DNA from: Candidatus Contendibacter sp.
GTDB taxonomy: Bacteria > Pseudomonadota > Gammaproteobacteria > Competibacterales > Competibacteraceae
Reading direction: 5' to 3'
DNA length: 64,000 nucleotides
Assembly: GCA_029624675.1 (NCBI GenBank)
Contig: JARSSP010000005.1
Span: 62,001-126,000, forward strand
Below, in pieces: positions 17,453-30,312 of the stretch. The position numbers were made by a program, and so were the translations under genes. Under the pieces are notes generated by a model, which was given only the letters and a program-made list of their open reading frames with translations, was not told where the DNA came from and made no database searches. Each line of letters opens with the position of its first letter. Position 1 is the first letter of the stretch.

Positions 17453-18091
17453 ATGCATCCACCCCCTACTTCGATTGTCTACATCGTCGGTGCCGACCCA
17501 GCGCTCCACGATGCGCTTCGGGGCTTGCTGGAATCCGTCGGTTTGCGGACCCTGGCTTGCACCGACATGGAAGCGTTCGTGGCTGCCTATCAGCCGGACC
17601 AGCCCGGTTGCCTGCTGTTGGACGCGCGGGCCTCAAAGCCCGACGATCCCGGCGCTCAGCAACGCCTGCGCGAGGAGGGGATCGACGCACCGGTGATCGT
17701 ACTTGCCGAGCACGCCAGCGTCGCCATGGCGGTGGCCGCCCTGCGGCGGGGTGTGCTGGATTTCATCGAAAAGCCATTCAATGACCAGATGTTGCTGGAT
17801 GGCGTTCACCACGCGCTGACCGTGGACGCCACCCGGCGCCGTGCCCGGACCCAACACCAGGAGTTACTCCACCGGTTCGATACCCTGACCGCGCGCGAGC
17901 AGGATGTGCTGCGTTGGGTCGTGGCCGGCCTGCCCAACCGAGAAATCGCCGAAACGCTCAATCTGAGCCGCAAGACTGTCGAAATCCATCGCGCCCGGGT
18001 CATGCGGAAAATGGAGGCGGAAACCCTGTCGCAGCTGATTCAGATGACGGTGGCCATCGGTATTCTCAAACTTTACGATTCGGAGGGCTAA
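17453..18091 (+). CDS. FixJ/NarL-type response regulator with degenerate receiver
   Basis: 212 residues. Receiver-like domain about 1-125, LuxR-type helix-turn-helix about 140-205 (LTAREQDVLRWVVAGLPNREIAETLNLSRKTVEIHRARVMRKM). The receiver keeps the phosphoacceptor-type Asp (CLLLDARAS) and the Lys (DFIEKPF). The usual acidic pair near the N-terminus is reduced (YIVGADP), and the Thr/Ser before the GH-like turn is replaced by Ala (VIVLAEHAS). It may therefore work without normal phosphorylation. Transcribed divergently from the crotonase/acyl-CoA synthetase pair across about 155 bp, so it could regulate them. No partner histidine kinase is adjacent. Confidence 0.85.
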   Translation: MHPPPTSIVYIVGADPALHDALRGLLESVGLRTLACTDMEAFVAAYQPDQPGCLLLDARASKPDDPGAQQRLREEGIDAPVIVLAEHASVAMAVAALRRGVLDFIEKPFNDQMLLDGVHHALTVDATRRRARTQHQELLHRFDTLTAREQDVLRWVVAGLPNREIAETLNLSRKTVEIHRARVMRKMEAETLSQLIQMTVAIGILKLYDSEG

Positions 18092-18329
18092 ACGCGTTCT
18101 TGTGGAGTGGCTTTTTTGGGGTGGTCCAAACATGGAACGCCAAGCCGTCGACTGGAATCGCGTGAAAACCACCCCTTGCCGGCTTGCGAGCGAGAGATGT
18201 GGGAGTAGTTTCTTTTCAACGGGTGTAGCCGCTCAGTCCTCTCTCCCCCTGGCAAGGAGGAACGGGAAAGCTGAAAGCCATTGAGAAATGGTATTACTTG
18301 GACGCTTACGAAAGCGGCAAACCGACTCG

Positions 18330-21233
18330 ATGATGAAGCTTGAACAACTCCAGCCCAACGCAGCCGTGCGTGGCATCGTCCCCGACGCACTGGTCACCGT
18401 GGTCAACGTGCAGTGTTTCGGTTCCGAAGCGCTGGAGCTGACTTACAAAACCGCCGACGGCAAGGTCGCCAACCAGCTTCTCTATCGCGACAGCGAGCCT
18501 AGCCTTGAAATCGTCGAGCAGGGTCGTCCCTGGAGCTTCGACGGCGACGGCGCGCTATTCCGCCTGGTGTCCGAAGCCCTGCGCATTCGCTTGGCCCACT
18601 TGTTCGATCCCGTACTGGCCGTCCACACCTCCGTCGTCGAACCGCTGCCGCACCAGATCACGGCCGTGTATGAGGCCATGTTGCCGCGCCAGCCGCTGCG
18701 ATTTCTGCTGGCCGACGACCCCGGCGCGGGCAAGACCATCATGGCCGGCCTGCTCATCAAGGAACTGGTGGCGCGCGGCGATCTGCAACGTTGCCTGATC
18801 GTCTGTCCCGGCAGCCTGGCCGAGCAGTGGCAGGACGAACTCTACCGGCGCTTTCACCTGCCCTTCGAGATTCTCACCAACGACAAGCTTGAAGCCGCGC
18901 GCACCGGCAACTGGTTCATGGAAACCCACATGGTCATCGCCCGGCTCGACAAGCTCTCGCGCAACGAGGATGTGCAGCAGAAGCTGCAAGCGCCCGATTG
19001 CCGCTGGGACCTGGTGGTCTGCGACGAAGCGCACAAGATGTCGGCCACCGTTTTTGGCGGCGCGGCGAAATACACCAAGCGCTACCACCTCGGTCAACTG
19101 CTCTCCGGCCTCACCCGTCATTTCCTGCTGATGTCGGCGACGCCGCACAACGGCAAGGAAGCCGACTTCCAGCTCTTCATGGCCCTGCTGGACGGCGACC
19201 GCTTCGAGGGCAAATACCGAGACGGTGTGCATTCCGCCGACGTGTCCGATCTCATGCGGCGCATGGTCAAGGAAAACCTGCGCAAATTCGACGGCACGCC
19301 GTTGTTCCCGGAACGGATTGCCTATACCGTTCCCTATCGTTTGTCGCCCCCGGAAGAGGCGCTCTACAAGGCAGTCACCGAATACGTTCGCAATGAATTC
19401 AACCGTGCCGAGGCGCTGGAGAATGACAAGCGTGCCGGGACGGTGGGATTTGCTCTGACCATCCTGCAACGCCGTCTGGCCTCATCCCCGGAAGCCATCT
19501 ACCAGTCCCTGCGCCGGCGGCGCGAGCGTCTTGAATCAAAACCGCGCGAAATGGAATTGATGCAGTGGGCCGGCAAGGTGGCGCCCACCTTGCCTGCGAT
19601 ACCTGCGCTGACCGCCGAAGACTTCGATGACCTTGAAGACGCCCCAGACAACGAAGTCGAGGCCGCCGAGGAAGAAATCCTCGACCAGGCCACCGCCGCG
19701 CGCTCGATCCCGGAACTGCGCATCGAGATCGATTTGCTCAAGACGCTCGAAGCGCAGGCGCTCAGCGTGCGCCGCAGCGGCGCCGACACCAAGTGGACCG
19801 AACTCTCCAGCCTGCTCGGCGAAATCTTCACCCCGGCGGGCCTGTCGGGGGCACATCGCATCGAAGAGCCCGTCGCGCCCTATGGCTCGGGCCAGATACC
19901 GCCACCCAAGCCCTCGCCGCATCAAAAGCTCGTCATCTTCACCGAGCACCGCGACACGCTCAACTACCTGGAAGACCGCATTTCCCGCTTCCTCGGCCGC
20001 CGGTGCGCCGTGGTCATCATTCACGGCGGCATCGGCCGCGAAGAACGCCTCAAGGTGCAGGAGTTGTTCAAGCACGATCCCGAAGTCAAGGTGCTGCTGG
20101 CCACCGATGCCGCCGGCGAGGGCATCAACCTACAACGCGCGCACCTGATGGTCAATTACGATCTGCCCTGGAACCCCAACCGGCTGGAACAGCGCTTTGG
20201 CCGCATCCACCGGATCGGCCAGACCGAGGTCTGCTACCTGTGGAACCTGGTCGCCGACGACACCCGCGAAGGCGACGTTTACCGCAAGTTGCTGGAGAAG
20301 CTCGAACAGGCGCGCCAGGCGCTGGGCGGACAAGTGTTCGACGTGCTCGGCAAGTTGGCTTTCGAGACCGATGGCAAAGTTATGACCCTGCGCGACCTGC
20401 TGATCGAGGCTATCCGCTACGGTGAACTGCCGGAAACCAAGGCCTATCTCACCACCGTCCTCGAATCGGCGCTGGACAAAACCCATCTGCAAAGCCTGCT
20501 CGACGAGCGGCAACTGGTGCATGACAGCATGGACGCCAGCCGCGTGCAGCGCATTCGCGAAGACATGGAACGCGCCGACGCTCGCCGCCTGCAACCGCAC
20601 TACATCGAATCCTTCTTCCTCGAAGCCTTCAGGCAACTCGGTGGCAACATCAGGCAACGAGAACCCCGCCGCTTCGAAATCACCCACGTTCCGGCATTGG
20701 TGCGCAACCGCGACCGGCTGATGGGCATTGGCGAACCCGTGCTGCCACGCTACGAGCGCATCGCCTTCGAAAAAACCCTGGTCTCGCCACAAGGCCAGCC
20801 GCTGGCGGCCTTTGTTTGCCCTGGCCACCTGCTGCTCGACGCCGTCATCGACCTCACGCTGGAACGCAACCGCGACCTGCTGAAACGCGGCACTGTACTG
20901 GTCGATGAGCGCGACACGGGCACCACGCCGCGCGTGCTGTTCTACCTGGAACACGCCATCCAGGATGCCGCCACCACCAAGGACGGCAGACGCCGCATCG
21001 TTTCCAAGCGCATGATGTACGTGGAAATGGACGAAGGTGGCAACACCCGCCACGTCCATTACGCACCCTACTTGGATTTGCGCCCGCTCAAAGACGGCGA
21101 ACCGGGCATCGACGGCCTGCTTGCCCTGCCTCAATGCCAGTGGATCACCCGCGACCTGGAAAAGGCCGCCCAGGGCTACACGATTGCCCAGGTCGTGCCC
21201 GAGCACCTGGCCGAGGTCAAGGCCGCAAGCTGA
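18330..21233 (+). CDS. SNF2-family DNA helicase/ATPase, main part (frameshifted from its tail)
   Basis: 967 residues from ATG 18330 (MMKLEQLQPNAAVRG); an in-frame ATG 42 bp upstream is less likely. Walker A is LADDPGAGKTIMAGL (about 130). The DEAH box is VVCDEAHKM (about 230), motif III is LLMSATPHNG, and motif VI is RFGRIHRIGQTEVCYLWNLV (about 620-640). It is a superfamily II translocase, expected to move on DNA. The frame stops at 21233, exactly where related proteins continue into a coiled and DUF3883 region. That continuation is present in the -1 frame just downstream. First gene of the helicase-methylase-ATPase operon. Confidence 0.88.
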   Translation: MMKLEQLQPNAAVRGIVPDALVTVVNVQCFGSEALELTYKTADGKVANQLLYRDSEPSLEIVEQGRPWSFDGDGALFRLVSEALRIRLAHLFDPVLAVHTSVVEPLPHQITAVYEAMLPRQPLRFLLADDPGAGKTIMAGLLIKELVARGDLQRCLIVCPGSLAEQWQDELYRRFHLPFEILTNDKLEAARTGNWFMETHMVIARLDKLSRNEDVQQKLQAPDCRWDLVVCDEAHKMSATVFGGAAKYTKRYHLGQLLSGLTRHFLLMSATPHNGKEADFQLFMALLDGDRFEGKYRDGVHSADVSDLMRRMVKENLRKFDGTPLFPERIAYTVPYRLSPPEEALYKAVTEYVRNEFNRAEALENDKRAGTVGFALTILQRRLASSPEAIYQSLRRRRERLESKPREMELMQWAGKVAPTLPAIPALTAEDFDDLEDAPDNEVEAAEEEILDQATAARSIPELRIEIDLLKTLEAQALSVRRSGADTKWTELSSLLGEIFTPAGLSGAHRIEEPVAPYGSGQIPPPKPSPHQKLVIFTEHRDTLNYLEDRISRFLGRRCAVVIIHGGIGREERLKVQELFKHDPEVKVLLATDAAGEGINLQRAHLMVNYDLPWNPNRLEQRFGRIHRIGQTEVCYLWNLVADDTREGDVYRKLLEKLEQARQALGGQVFDVLGKLAFETDGKVMTLRDLLIEAIRYGELPETKAYLTTVLESALDKTHLQSLLDERQLVHDSMDASRVQRIREDMERADARRLQPHYIESFFLEAFRQLGGNIRQREPRRFEITHVPALVRNRDRLMGIGEPVLPRYERIAFEKTLVSPQGQPLAAFVCPGHLLLDAVIDLTLERNRDLLKRGTVLVDERDTGTTPRVLFYLEHAIQDAATTKDGRRRIVSKRMMYVEMDEGGNTRHVHYAPYLDLRPLKDGEPGIDGLLALPQCQWITRDLEKAAQGYTIAQVVPEHLAEVKAAS

Positions 21234-21934
21234 AACTGATTGCCAAGACGGAAGCCGCGGTCAAGGACCGCCTGACCAAGGAGATCAACTACTGGGACCA
21301 CCGCGCCGAAGAGCTCAAGCTCCAGGAACAGGCCGGCAAACCTAACGCCAAACTCAACTCCGGCGAGGCCCGCAAGCGCGCCGACCTGTTGCAGGGGCGA
21401 CTGCAAAAGCGGCTGGACGAATTGCGACTGGAAGCGCAGATTTCACCGCTGCCACCGGTCGTGCTGGGGGGCTTCTTGGTGGCGCCGATGGGCCTCTTGC
21501 AAAAAATCGGCGCCCCTGCCACCGTCCTGCCGGCGCCGGCTTTTTCGCCCGGCGATAACCAGGCCGCTGCCGCCCACGCCCGCGCCGTGGTGATGGACAT
21601 CGAGCACGACCTTGGCTTTGAGCCCACCGACCGCGAATTCGAGCAACTCGGTTACGACATCGAAAGCCGCGTGCCCGGCACCGGCCGCCTGCGCTTCATC
21701 GAAGTCAAGGGTCGCGTGTCGGGCGCGGCGACCATCACCGTCACCCGCAACGAAATCCTCTATTCGCTGAACAAGCCCGACGACTTCATCCTGGCCATCG
21801 TCGAGTTCCTCGACGAACGGAATCAAAAGGTGCATTACCTGCGGCAGCCGTTCAACCGCGAACCGGATTTTGGGGTGACCAGCGTCAACTACGACTTTGC
21901 CGAGCTGCTGGCCCGGGCGGAGGCGCCACGATGA
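21134..21934 (+). pseudogene. C-terminal part of the helicase with DUF3883 domain, out of frame
   Basis: Meaningful reading begins at about 21222 (RKLKLIAKTEAAVKDRL); codons from the ATG at 21134 to there are a shadow of the helicase frame. The segment has a charged coiled region and then a DUF3883-type domain at the end (VVMDIEHDLGFEPTDREFEQLGYDIES, then RFIEVKGRV). EVKGR with the preceding acidic residues is reminiscent of the PD-(D/E)XK nuclease core. It belongs to the same polypeptide as the upstream helicase; one deleted base near 21220-21233 explains the split. I saw no slippery heptamer, so mutation or a read error is more likely than programmed frameshifting. Confidence 0.75.
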
Positions 21935-22138
21935 ACGCCGGCACCTGCACCAAGGAAAAAATGGTAGTCCTGCATTGGGTGGTGAGCTTCGGTGACCGGT
22001 GAGGATAGCGAGCGGGGGACGTGAGTCCCCTGTTTCCACGACGCAAGGGGTGCGTAAGTCACACAAACAGCGGGCTAACGCCCGCCGCCCACCAATCCGC
22101 TGGTTAGATCAGTTTTGCAGGACTACCGAAAAAATAAC

Positions 22139-25551
<3,413 letters not shown>

Positions 25552-25555
<4 letters not shown>

Positions 25556-25863
25556 GCATGCATCCCAGCCTTAAACTCGATGAAGCAACGCTGGCGCGTT
25601 TCTGCGAAGCCTACCACATTCGCCGCCTGTCGCTGTTTGGCTCGCAACTGAAGGGAACCGCCAGGCCAGACAGCGACATCGACTTGCTGGTGGAGTTCGC
25701 CGAGGACGCGCACCCGACTTTTCTCGACCTGGCGCAGATCGAGATCGAGCTGTCGCAGGCCCTTGGCGGAAAAAAGGTCGATGTGCGCACCCCCGAGGAC
25801 TTGAGCCGGTATTTCCGCAACGAGGTCTTGCGCATGGCCGAGGTGCAATATGTCGCCCGATGA
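25552..25863 (+). CDS. mntA: MntA-type minimal nucleotidyltransferase (antitoxin)
   Basis: 103 residues. The nucleotidyltransferase motif is [22 protein letters not shown] (about 29-50), with Gly-Ser and the paired Asp of the metal site, and a third acidic residue in [11 protein letters not shown]. In MntA-HepT pairs this enzyme transfers AMP to a tyrosine of HepT and silences it. The ATG at 25552 overlaps the methylase stop by 4 bp; a second ATG lies 6 bp downstream. It overlaps hepT by 14 bp. The pair is embedded between the methylase and the DUF499 ATPase, so it is probably co-transcribed with the defence genes. Confidence 0.88.
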
Positions 25864-26188
25864 TCGCTGGCGCATCGGGCACATGATCGAAGCCGCGGAA
25901 CAGGCGCTGGCCTTCGCGCGGGGGCGCCGACGTGAAGACCTCGATGCCGATGCCATGCTGCGGCTGGCCCTGACGCGCGCCGTCGAGATCGTCGGCGAGG
26001 CCGCCGCGCAAGTCAGCGAGCAAGGCCGGGCAGCGGTTCCGGGCACTCCCTGGCCGCAAGTGGTCGGCATGCGCAATCGTCTGATGCATGCCTATTTCGA
26101 TGTAGACCTGAACATTCTCTGGGACACGGTGCACCTGGCGCTGCCAGCCCGGATCGAGAAGCTCAAGCCGACAATGCAGGAAGGCTGA
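25850..26188 (+). CDS. hepT: HepT-type HEPN ribonuclease toxin (DUF86)
   Basis: 112 residues, all helical in character. The HEPN catalytic motif RX4HXY is present as RNRLMHAYF (about 86-94). The Tyr is the residue known to be AMP-modified by MntA in this family. The upstream part (ALTRAVEIVGEAAAQVS) matches the DUF86 helix pattern. Expected to cleave RNA when not neutralised. It overlaps mntA and ends 6 bp before the DUF499 gene, so the toxin lies physically inside the defence operon. Confidence 0.88.
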   Translation: MSPDDRWRIGHMIEAAEQALAFARGRRREDLDADAMLRLALTRAVEIVGEAAAQVSEQGRAAVPGTPWPQVVGMRNRLMHAYFDVDLNILWDTVHLALPARIEKLKPTMQEG

Positions 26189-26194
26189 CAATCC

Positions 26195-29100
26195 ATGGCC
26201 ACCAATCACGAGCGCGTCGGCAAGGCGCTGGAACAACTGAAGGCGGGCCTGGCGCCCTTCGTCGAGCGCGAGGCCAAGGCCGCCATCGCCGCCGGCACGC
26301 TGTCGCCGCAGAAAGTAAAAGGATTCGTCGATGACCCCCTGCTCGCCAACAAACGCATTGACGAATGGGATGTGTCGGCGCTCTTGCGGCTGATGTGGGA
26401 GACCTGGAACGAGGTGTTCAGAAAGACGCTGGGCTTCTCCGAGCGCAGTCTGGTGTCGGAAATCCGCGATTGGCGCAACAAGTGGGCGCATCAGGAGCCC
26501 TTTTCCAGCGACGACGCCTATCGCGCGCTGGACTCCGCCGAGCGCCTGCTCGCGGCGGTTTCCGCCCCGCAGGCCGACGAAGTGGAAAAGACCAAGATGG
26601 AGTTGCTGCGCGTGCGCTTCGACGAGCAAGCGCGCGGCGAAAAACGCAAGTCGTCGAGCATCGCCCTGGCGAGCGGCGTGACCGGCAGCCTGAAACCGTG
26701 GCGCGAAATCGTGATGCCGCACGACGACGTGGCCAGCGGCCGCTATCAGCAGGCCGAGTTCGCCGCCGACCTGTGGCAGGTGCGCCTGAACGAGGGCACG
26801 CCGGAATACCGGGACCCGGTAGAGTTCTTCCGTCGCACCTATCTGACGGCGAGCCTCAAGGAAATGCTGGCCAAGGCGGTGCAACGCCTGACTTCGGGCG
26901 GCGGTGACCCGGTGGTGCAGTTGCAGACCAACTTCGGCGGCGGTAAGACGCACTCGATGCTGGCCTTGTATCACCTGTTTTCGGGCATCCCGCCGACCGA
27001 ACTGGCCGGCGTCGAAGCCATCCTGTCGGCCGCCGGCGCGGCCAGCGTGCCGACCGCGCGGCGCGTGGTGCTGGTGGGCAACAAGATTTCGCCGGGCAAT
27101 CCCTCTGTCAAGGCCGACGGCACGGTGGTGCGCACGCTGTGGGGCGAACTGGCCTGGCAGTTGGGTGGCAAGAAGGCATTCGCCCGCGTGGCGGCGGATG
27201 ACGAAAAGGCCACCAGCCCCGGCGATGTGCTGCGCGAGCTGTTCAACGAGTACGGCCCGTGCCTGATTCTGGTGGACGAATGGGTGGCCTACGCGCGGCA
27301 GTTGCACGACCAGAGCGACCTGCCGGCGGGCGGTTTCGAGACGCAATTCAGCTTCGCGCAGGTGCTGACCGAGTCGGCCAAGCTGGCGAAGAGCTGTCTG
27401 CTGGTCATCAGCCTGCCGGCTTCCGATACGTCGGGTTCGCCGCACACCCAGGCGGACGACGTGGAGGTGGGCGGAACGCGCGGGCGCGAGGCGCTCGACC
27501 GCCTGCGCAATGTGGTGGGCCGGGTGGAATCGTCCTGGCGCCCGGCCAGCGCCGAGGAAGGCTTCGAGATTGTCCGCCGCCGCCTGTTCCATCCGCTGGA
27601 AGACCCCGAGCAGTTCAAGCAGCGGGACGTGGTCGCGCGGGCCTTCGCCGATTTCTACCGCACTAACCAGGCCGAGTTTCCGCCCGAAACGCGCGATGCC
27701 GAATACGAACAGCGTATCAAGGCGGCGTACCCCATCCACCCGGAAATTTTCGACCGGCTCTACACGGACTGGAGCACGCTGGTGAAATTCCAGCGCACGC
27801 GCGGCGTGCTGCGCCTGATGGCGGCGGTGATCCACAGCCTGTGGGAGAAGGGTGACCGCAACCCGCTGATCCTGCCGGCCACCGTGGCCATCGACGATCC
27901 CCGCGTGCAGTCGGAACTGACGCGCTATCTCTCGGACAACTGGGTGCCGGTGATCGAGAAGGATGTGGATGGCTCGAACTCCTTGCCGCTCAAGCTCGAT
28001 GGCGAACTGCCCAATCTCGGCAAATTTTCGGCCTGCCGCCGCGTGGCGCGGGCGATCTACCTGGGCTCGGCGCCGACCACGGCCGCCGCGCACAAGGGCA
28101 TCGAAGATCGCCGGGTAAAGCTGGGCTGCGTGATGCCCGGCGAGTCGCCCGCCGTGTTTGGCGATGCCCTGCGCCGCATGGCGAGCGCCGCGACCTATCT
28201 CTATCAGGACGGGCCGCACTACTGGTACTCGACTCAGCCGACGGTGACCAAGCTGGCCGAGGACCGCGCCGAGCAACTGAAGCGCGACCCGGACAAGGTG
28301 GTGGCGGAACTGGAGCGCCGGATCAAGAAGGACCTGAGCAACACCGGCGATTTCCAGCGCATCCACCCGATGCCGCAATCCGGCGCGGACGTCCCCGACG
28401 ATCTGGATGCCCGCCTGGTGGTGCTCGACACCGCGCATCCCTACAGCAAGGAAGCTGGGAACGCCGCCGAACTGGCCGCCAAGGCCATTCTTGAAAATCG
28501 CGGCAATACGCCGCGTCTCTATCGGAACACGCTGATCTTCCTGGCGGCCGACAAGACCCGCCTGCAAGACCTCGACGAGGCCGCGCGCAAATATCTAGCG
28601 TGGCGGTCCATTCTAGCTGACGAGGCACAGTTGGGCCTGACAACGCATCAAAAAAGGCAAGTCGAACAGCAAATGGCGTCAGCCGACGGAGCGGCAACAG
28701 CCCGCCTGCCTGAAACCTATCAATGGCTGCTGGTGCCGGTGCAGAGCACGCCGCAGGCCCCAGTCACTTGGGAGGCGTTGCGGCTTTCAGGGTCGGATGC
28801 CCTAGCCGTTCGAGCGAGCAAGAAATTGCGAGCCGACGAGCTTCATCTCACCAGCTTTGCCCCAACCCGGCTGAAGATGGAACTCGACAAGATTCCGCTC
28901 TGGCGTGGCGATCATGTCGCGGTCAAGCAGCTTGTGGAGGATTTCGCGCGCTATTTGTACCTGCCGCGCCTCAAGACCCCCTCAGTGCTGCTGCACGCGA
29001 TCAGCGACGGCGTGAATCTGCTCACCTGGTCGCAAGACAGCTTTGGCTTTGCGGACAGCTTCGATGAGGCAGCGGACCGCTATAAAGGCTTGCGCAGCGG

Positions 29101-29521
29101 AACGATAGTGAATCTCTCTGACCCGCATTCAACCGGCTTGGTGGTGAGGCCGCAAGTAGCGAGCAAGCAGATTGACGCCGAGCGAGCCGCCCCGACTGAT
29201 GGCCCTCCAACTCCACCCGGACCTGGTCCGGACCAGCCACAGCCTCCAACGGGTGGCGCACCACAACCACCGGCCGTCGCGCCCAAACCAAAGCGGTTCC
29301 ATGGTTCCGTCACCCTCGACGCCAGTCGCGTCGGCCGCGATGCCGGCAGGATCGCCGAGGAAGTGATTTCTCACCTGGCCGGCCTGGTCGGCGCTAGCGT
29401 GACGGTGACTCTCGAAATCGAGGCGCGGATTCCGGCAGGGGCGTCGGACACCGTGATACGAATCGTGACGGAAAATGCTCGGATGTTGAAGTTTACAAGT
29501 CAGGGGTTTGAGAAGGATTAG
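26195..29521 (+). CDS. DUF499 ATPase of the defence operon
   Basis: 1108 residues. The N-terminus (MATNHERVGKALEQLKAGLAPFVERE, then ISEIRDWRNKWAHQ-like EIRDWRNKWAHQEPF near 90-104) is a Swt1-type HEPN domain. Walker A is LQTNFGGGKTHSMLAL (about 244-259) and the Walker B-like stretch is CLILVDEWVAYARQL (about 356-370). A Pro/Gly/Gln-rich linker at about 1005-1035 precedes a C-terminal domain. DUF499 ATPases recur with DUF1156 methylases and SNF2 helicases in defence islands. It is the last gene of the operon; no obvious T-rich terminator follows in the 190 bp before trpG. Confidence 0.88.
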   Translation: MATNHERVGKALEQLKAGLAPFVEREAKAAIAAGTLSPQKVKGFVDDPLLANKRIDEWDVSALLRLMWETWNEVFRKTLGFSERSLVSEIRDWRNKWAHQEPFSSDDAYRALDSAERLLAAVSAPQADEVEKTKMELLRVRFDEQARGEKRKSSSIALASGVTGSLKPWREIVMPHDDVASGRYQQAEFAADLWQVRLNEGTPEYRDPVEFFRRTYLTASLKEMLAKAVQRLTSGGGDPVVQLQTNFGGGKTHSMLALYHLFSGIPPTELAGVEAILSAAGAASVPTARRVVLVGNKISPGNPSVKADGTVVRTLWGELAWQLGGKKAFARVAADDEKATSPGDVLRELFNEYGPCLILVDEWVAYARQLHDQSDLPAGGFETQFSFAQVLTESAKLAKSCLLVISLPASDTSGSPHTQADDVEVGGTRGREALDRLRNVVGRVESSWRPASAEEGFEIVRRRLFHPLEDPEQFKQRDVVARAFADFYRTNQAEFPPETRDAEYEQRIKAAYPIHPEIFDRLYTDWSTLVKFQRTRGVLRLMAAVIHSLWEKGDRNPLILPATVAIDDPRVQSELTRYLSDNWVPVIEKDVDGSNSLPLKLDGELPNLGKFSACRRVARAIYLGSAPTTAAAHKGIEDRRVKLGCVMPGESPAVFGDALRRMASAATYLYQDGPHYWYSTQPTVTKLAEDRAEQLKRDPDKVVAELERRIKKDLSNTGDFQRIHPMPQSGADVPDDLDARLVVLDTAHPYSKEAGNAAELAAKAILENRGNTPRLYRNTLIFLAADKTRLQDLDEAARKYLAWRSILADEAQLGLTTHQKRQVEQQMASADGAATARLPETYQWLLVPVQSTPQAPVTWEALRLSGSDALAVRASKKLRADELHLTSFAPTRLKMELDKIPLWRGDHVAVKQLVEDFARYLYLPRLKTPSVLLHAISDGVNLLTWSQDSFGFADSFDEAADRYKGLRSGTIVNLSDPHSTGLVVRPQVASKQIDAERAAPTDGPPTPPGPGPDQPQPPTGGAPQPPAVAPKPKRFHGSVTLDASRVGRDAGRIAEEVISHLAGLVGASVTVTLEIEARIPAGASDTVIRIVTENARMLKFTSQGFEKD

Positions 29522-29710
29522 GATTGGCGTCACCGTTCACTCCTTCTCCCGCAAGCCAGAGTTTCATCGCACCGCGTAATGGGCGAATATGGTCTTTTTC
29601 AACTCGTTGTTCTCAGCGCAAGGGCGCCAAGAAAATTTGGGGGTGCTGATGAGGGCACTAACAGCGAAGTCCAGTAAAATGTTTTAAATAATTAATAGGA
29701 TATAAGCCAT

Positions 29711-30292
29711 ATGCTCCTGATGATCGACAACTACGACTCCTTCACCTACAACCTGGTGCAATACCTGGGCGAGCTGGGCGAGGAGGTGCGGGTGTACCGC
29801 AACGACCAGATTACCCTGGATGAAATCGCTGGGCTGAAACCCGAGCGCATCGTGCTTTCTCCCGGCCCTTGCACCCCCACCGAAGCCGGCGTGTCGCTGG
29901 CGGTCATCGAGCGGTTCGCGGGCCAGACGCCGATTTTCGGGGTTTGCCTGGGCCACCAGAGCATCGGTCAGGCCTTCGGCGGCCGGATCGTCCGCGCCGG
30001 CCAGGTCATGCACGGCAAAACCTCCGCCGTCCACCACCACGGCCAGGGCGTATTCGCCGGCCTGCCCAACCCCTTCACCGTGGTGCGCTATCATTCCCTG
30101 GTGATCGAGAAAGCCAGCATCCCGGATTGCCTGGAAGTCACCGCCTGGACCGAAACCCCGGACGGCGGGCTGGACGAAATCATGGGCGTGCGGCATAAAA
30201 CCCTGCCCGTCGAGGGCGTGCAGTTCCATCCCGAATCCATCCTGACCGAGCACGGTCACGCCCTGCTGCGCAACTTTCTCAACCCGCACTGA
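29711..30292 (+). CDS. trpG: Anthranilate synthase glutamine amidotransferase (TrpG/PabA)
   Basis: 193 residues, standard length. A class I glutamine amidotransferase: [19 protein letters not shown] start, nucleophile Cys in [15 protein letters not shown] (about 77-91), and the His/Glu pair in VQFHPESIL (about 170). It supplies ammonia to TrpE for anthranilate and perhaps to PabB for aminodeoxychorismate, since these proteins are often shared. trpE is not in the window. trpD follows after 20 bp and trpC overlaps trpD, so this is a trpGDC operon. An AT-rich stretch just upstream (29680-29705) may hold the promoter and an AGGAT ribosome site. Confidence 0.93.
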   Translation: MLLMIDNYDSFTYNLVQYLGELGEEVRVYRNDQITLDEIAGLKPERIVLSPGPCTPTEAGVSLAVIERFAGQTPIFGVCLGHQSIGQAFGGRIVRAGQVMHGKTSAVHHHGQGVFAGLPNPFTVVRYHSLVIEKASIPDCLEVTAWTETPDGGLDEIMGVRHKTLPVEGVQFHPESILTEHGHALLRNFLNPH

Positions 30293-30312
30293 ACGCCTCG
30301 GAGAACCTTTCG

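Noticed and set aside
21215..21240. Programmed -1 frameshift in the helicase gene
   Set aside because: No slippery heptamer, and no obvious downstream pseudoknot; a mutation or read error is simpler.
25571..28567. 998-codon open frame on the minus strand
   Set aside because: It is antisense to mntA, hepT and the DUF499 gene, has His/Gln/Arg-rich composition without domains, and follows from GC-rich codon bias in the real genes.
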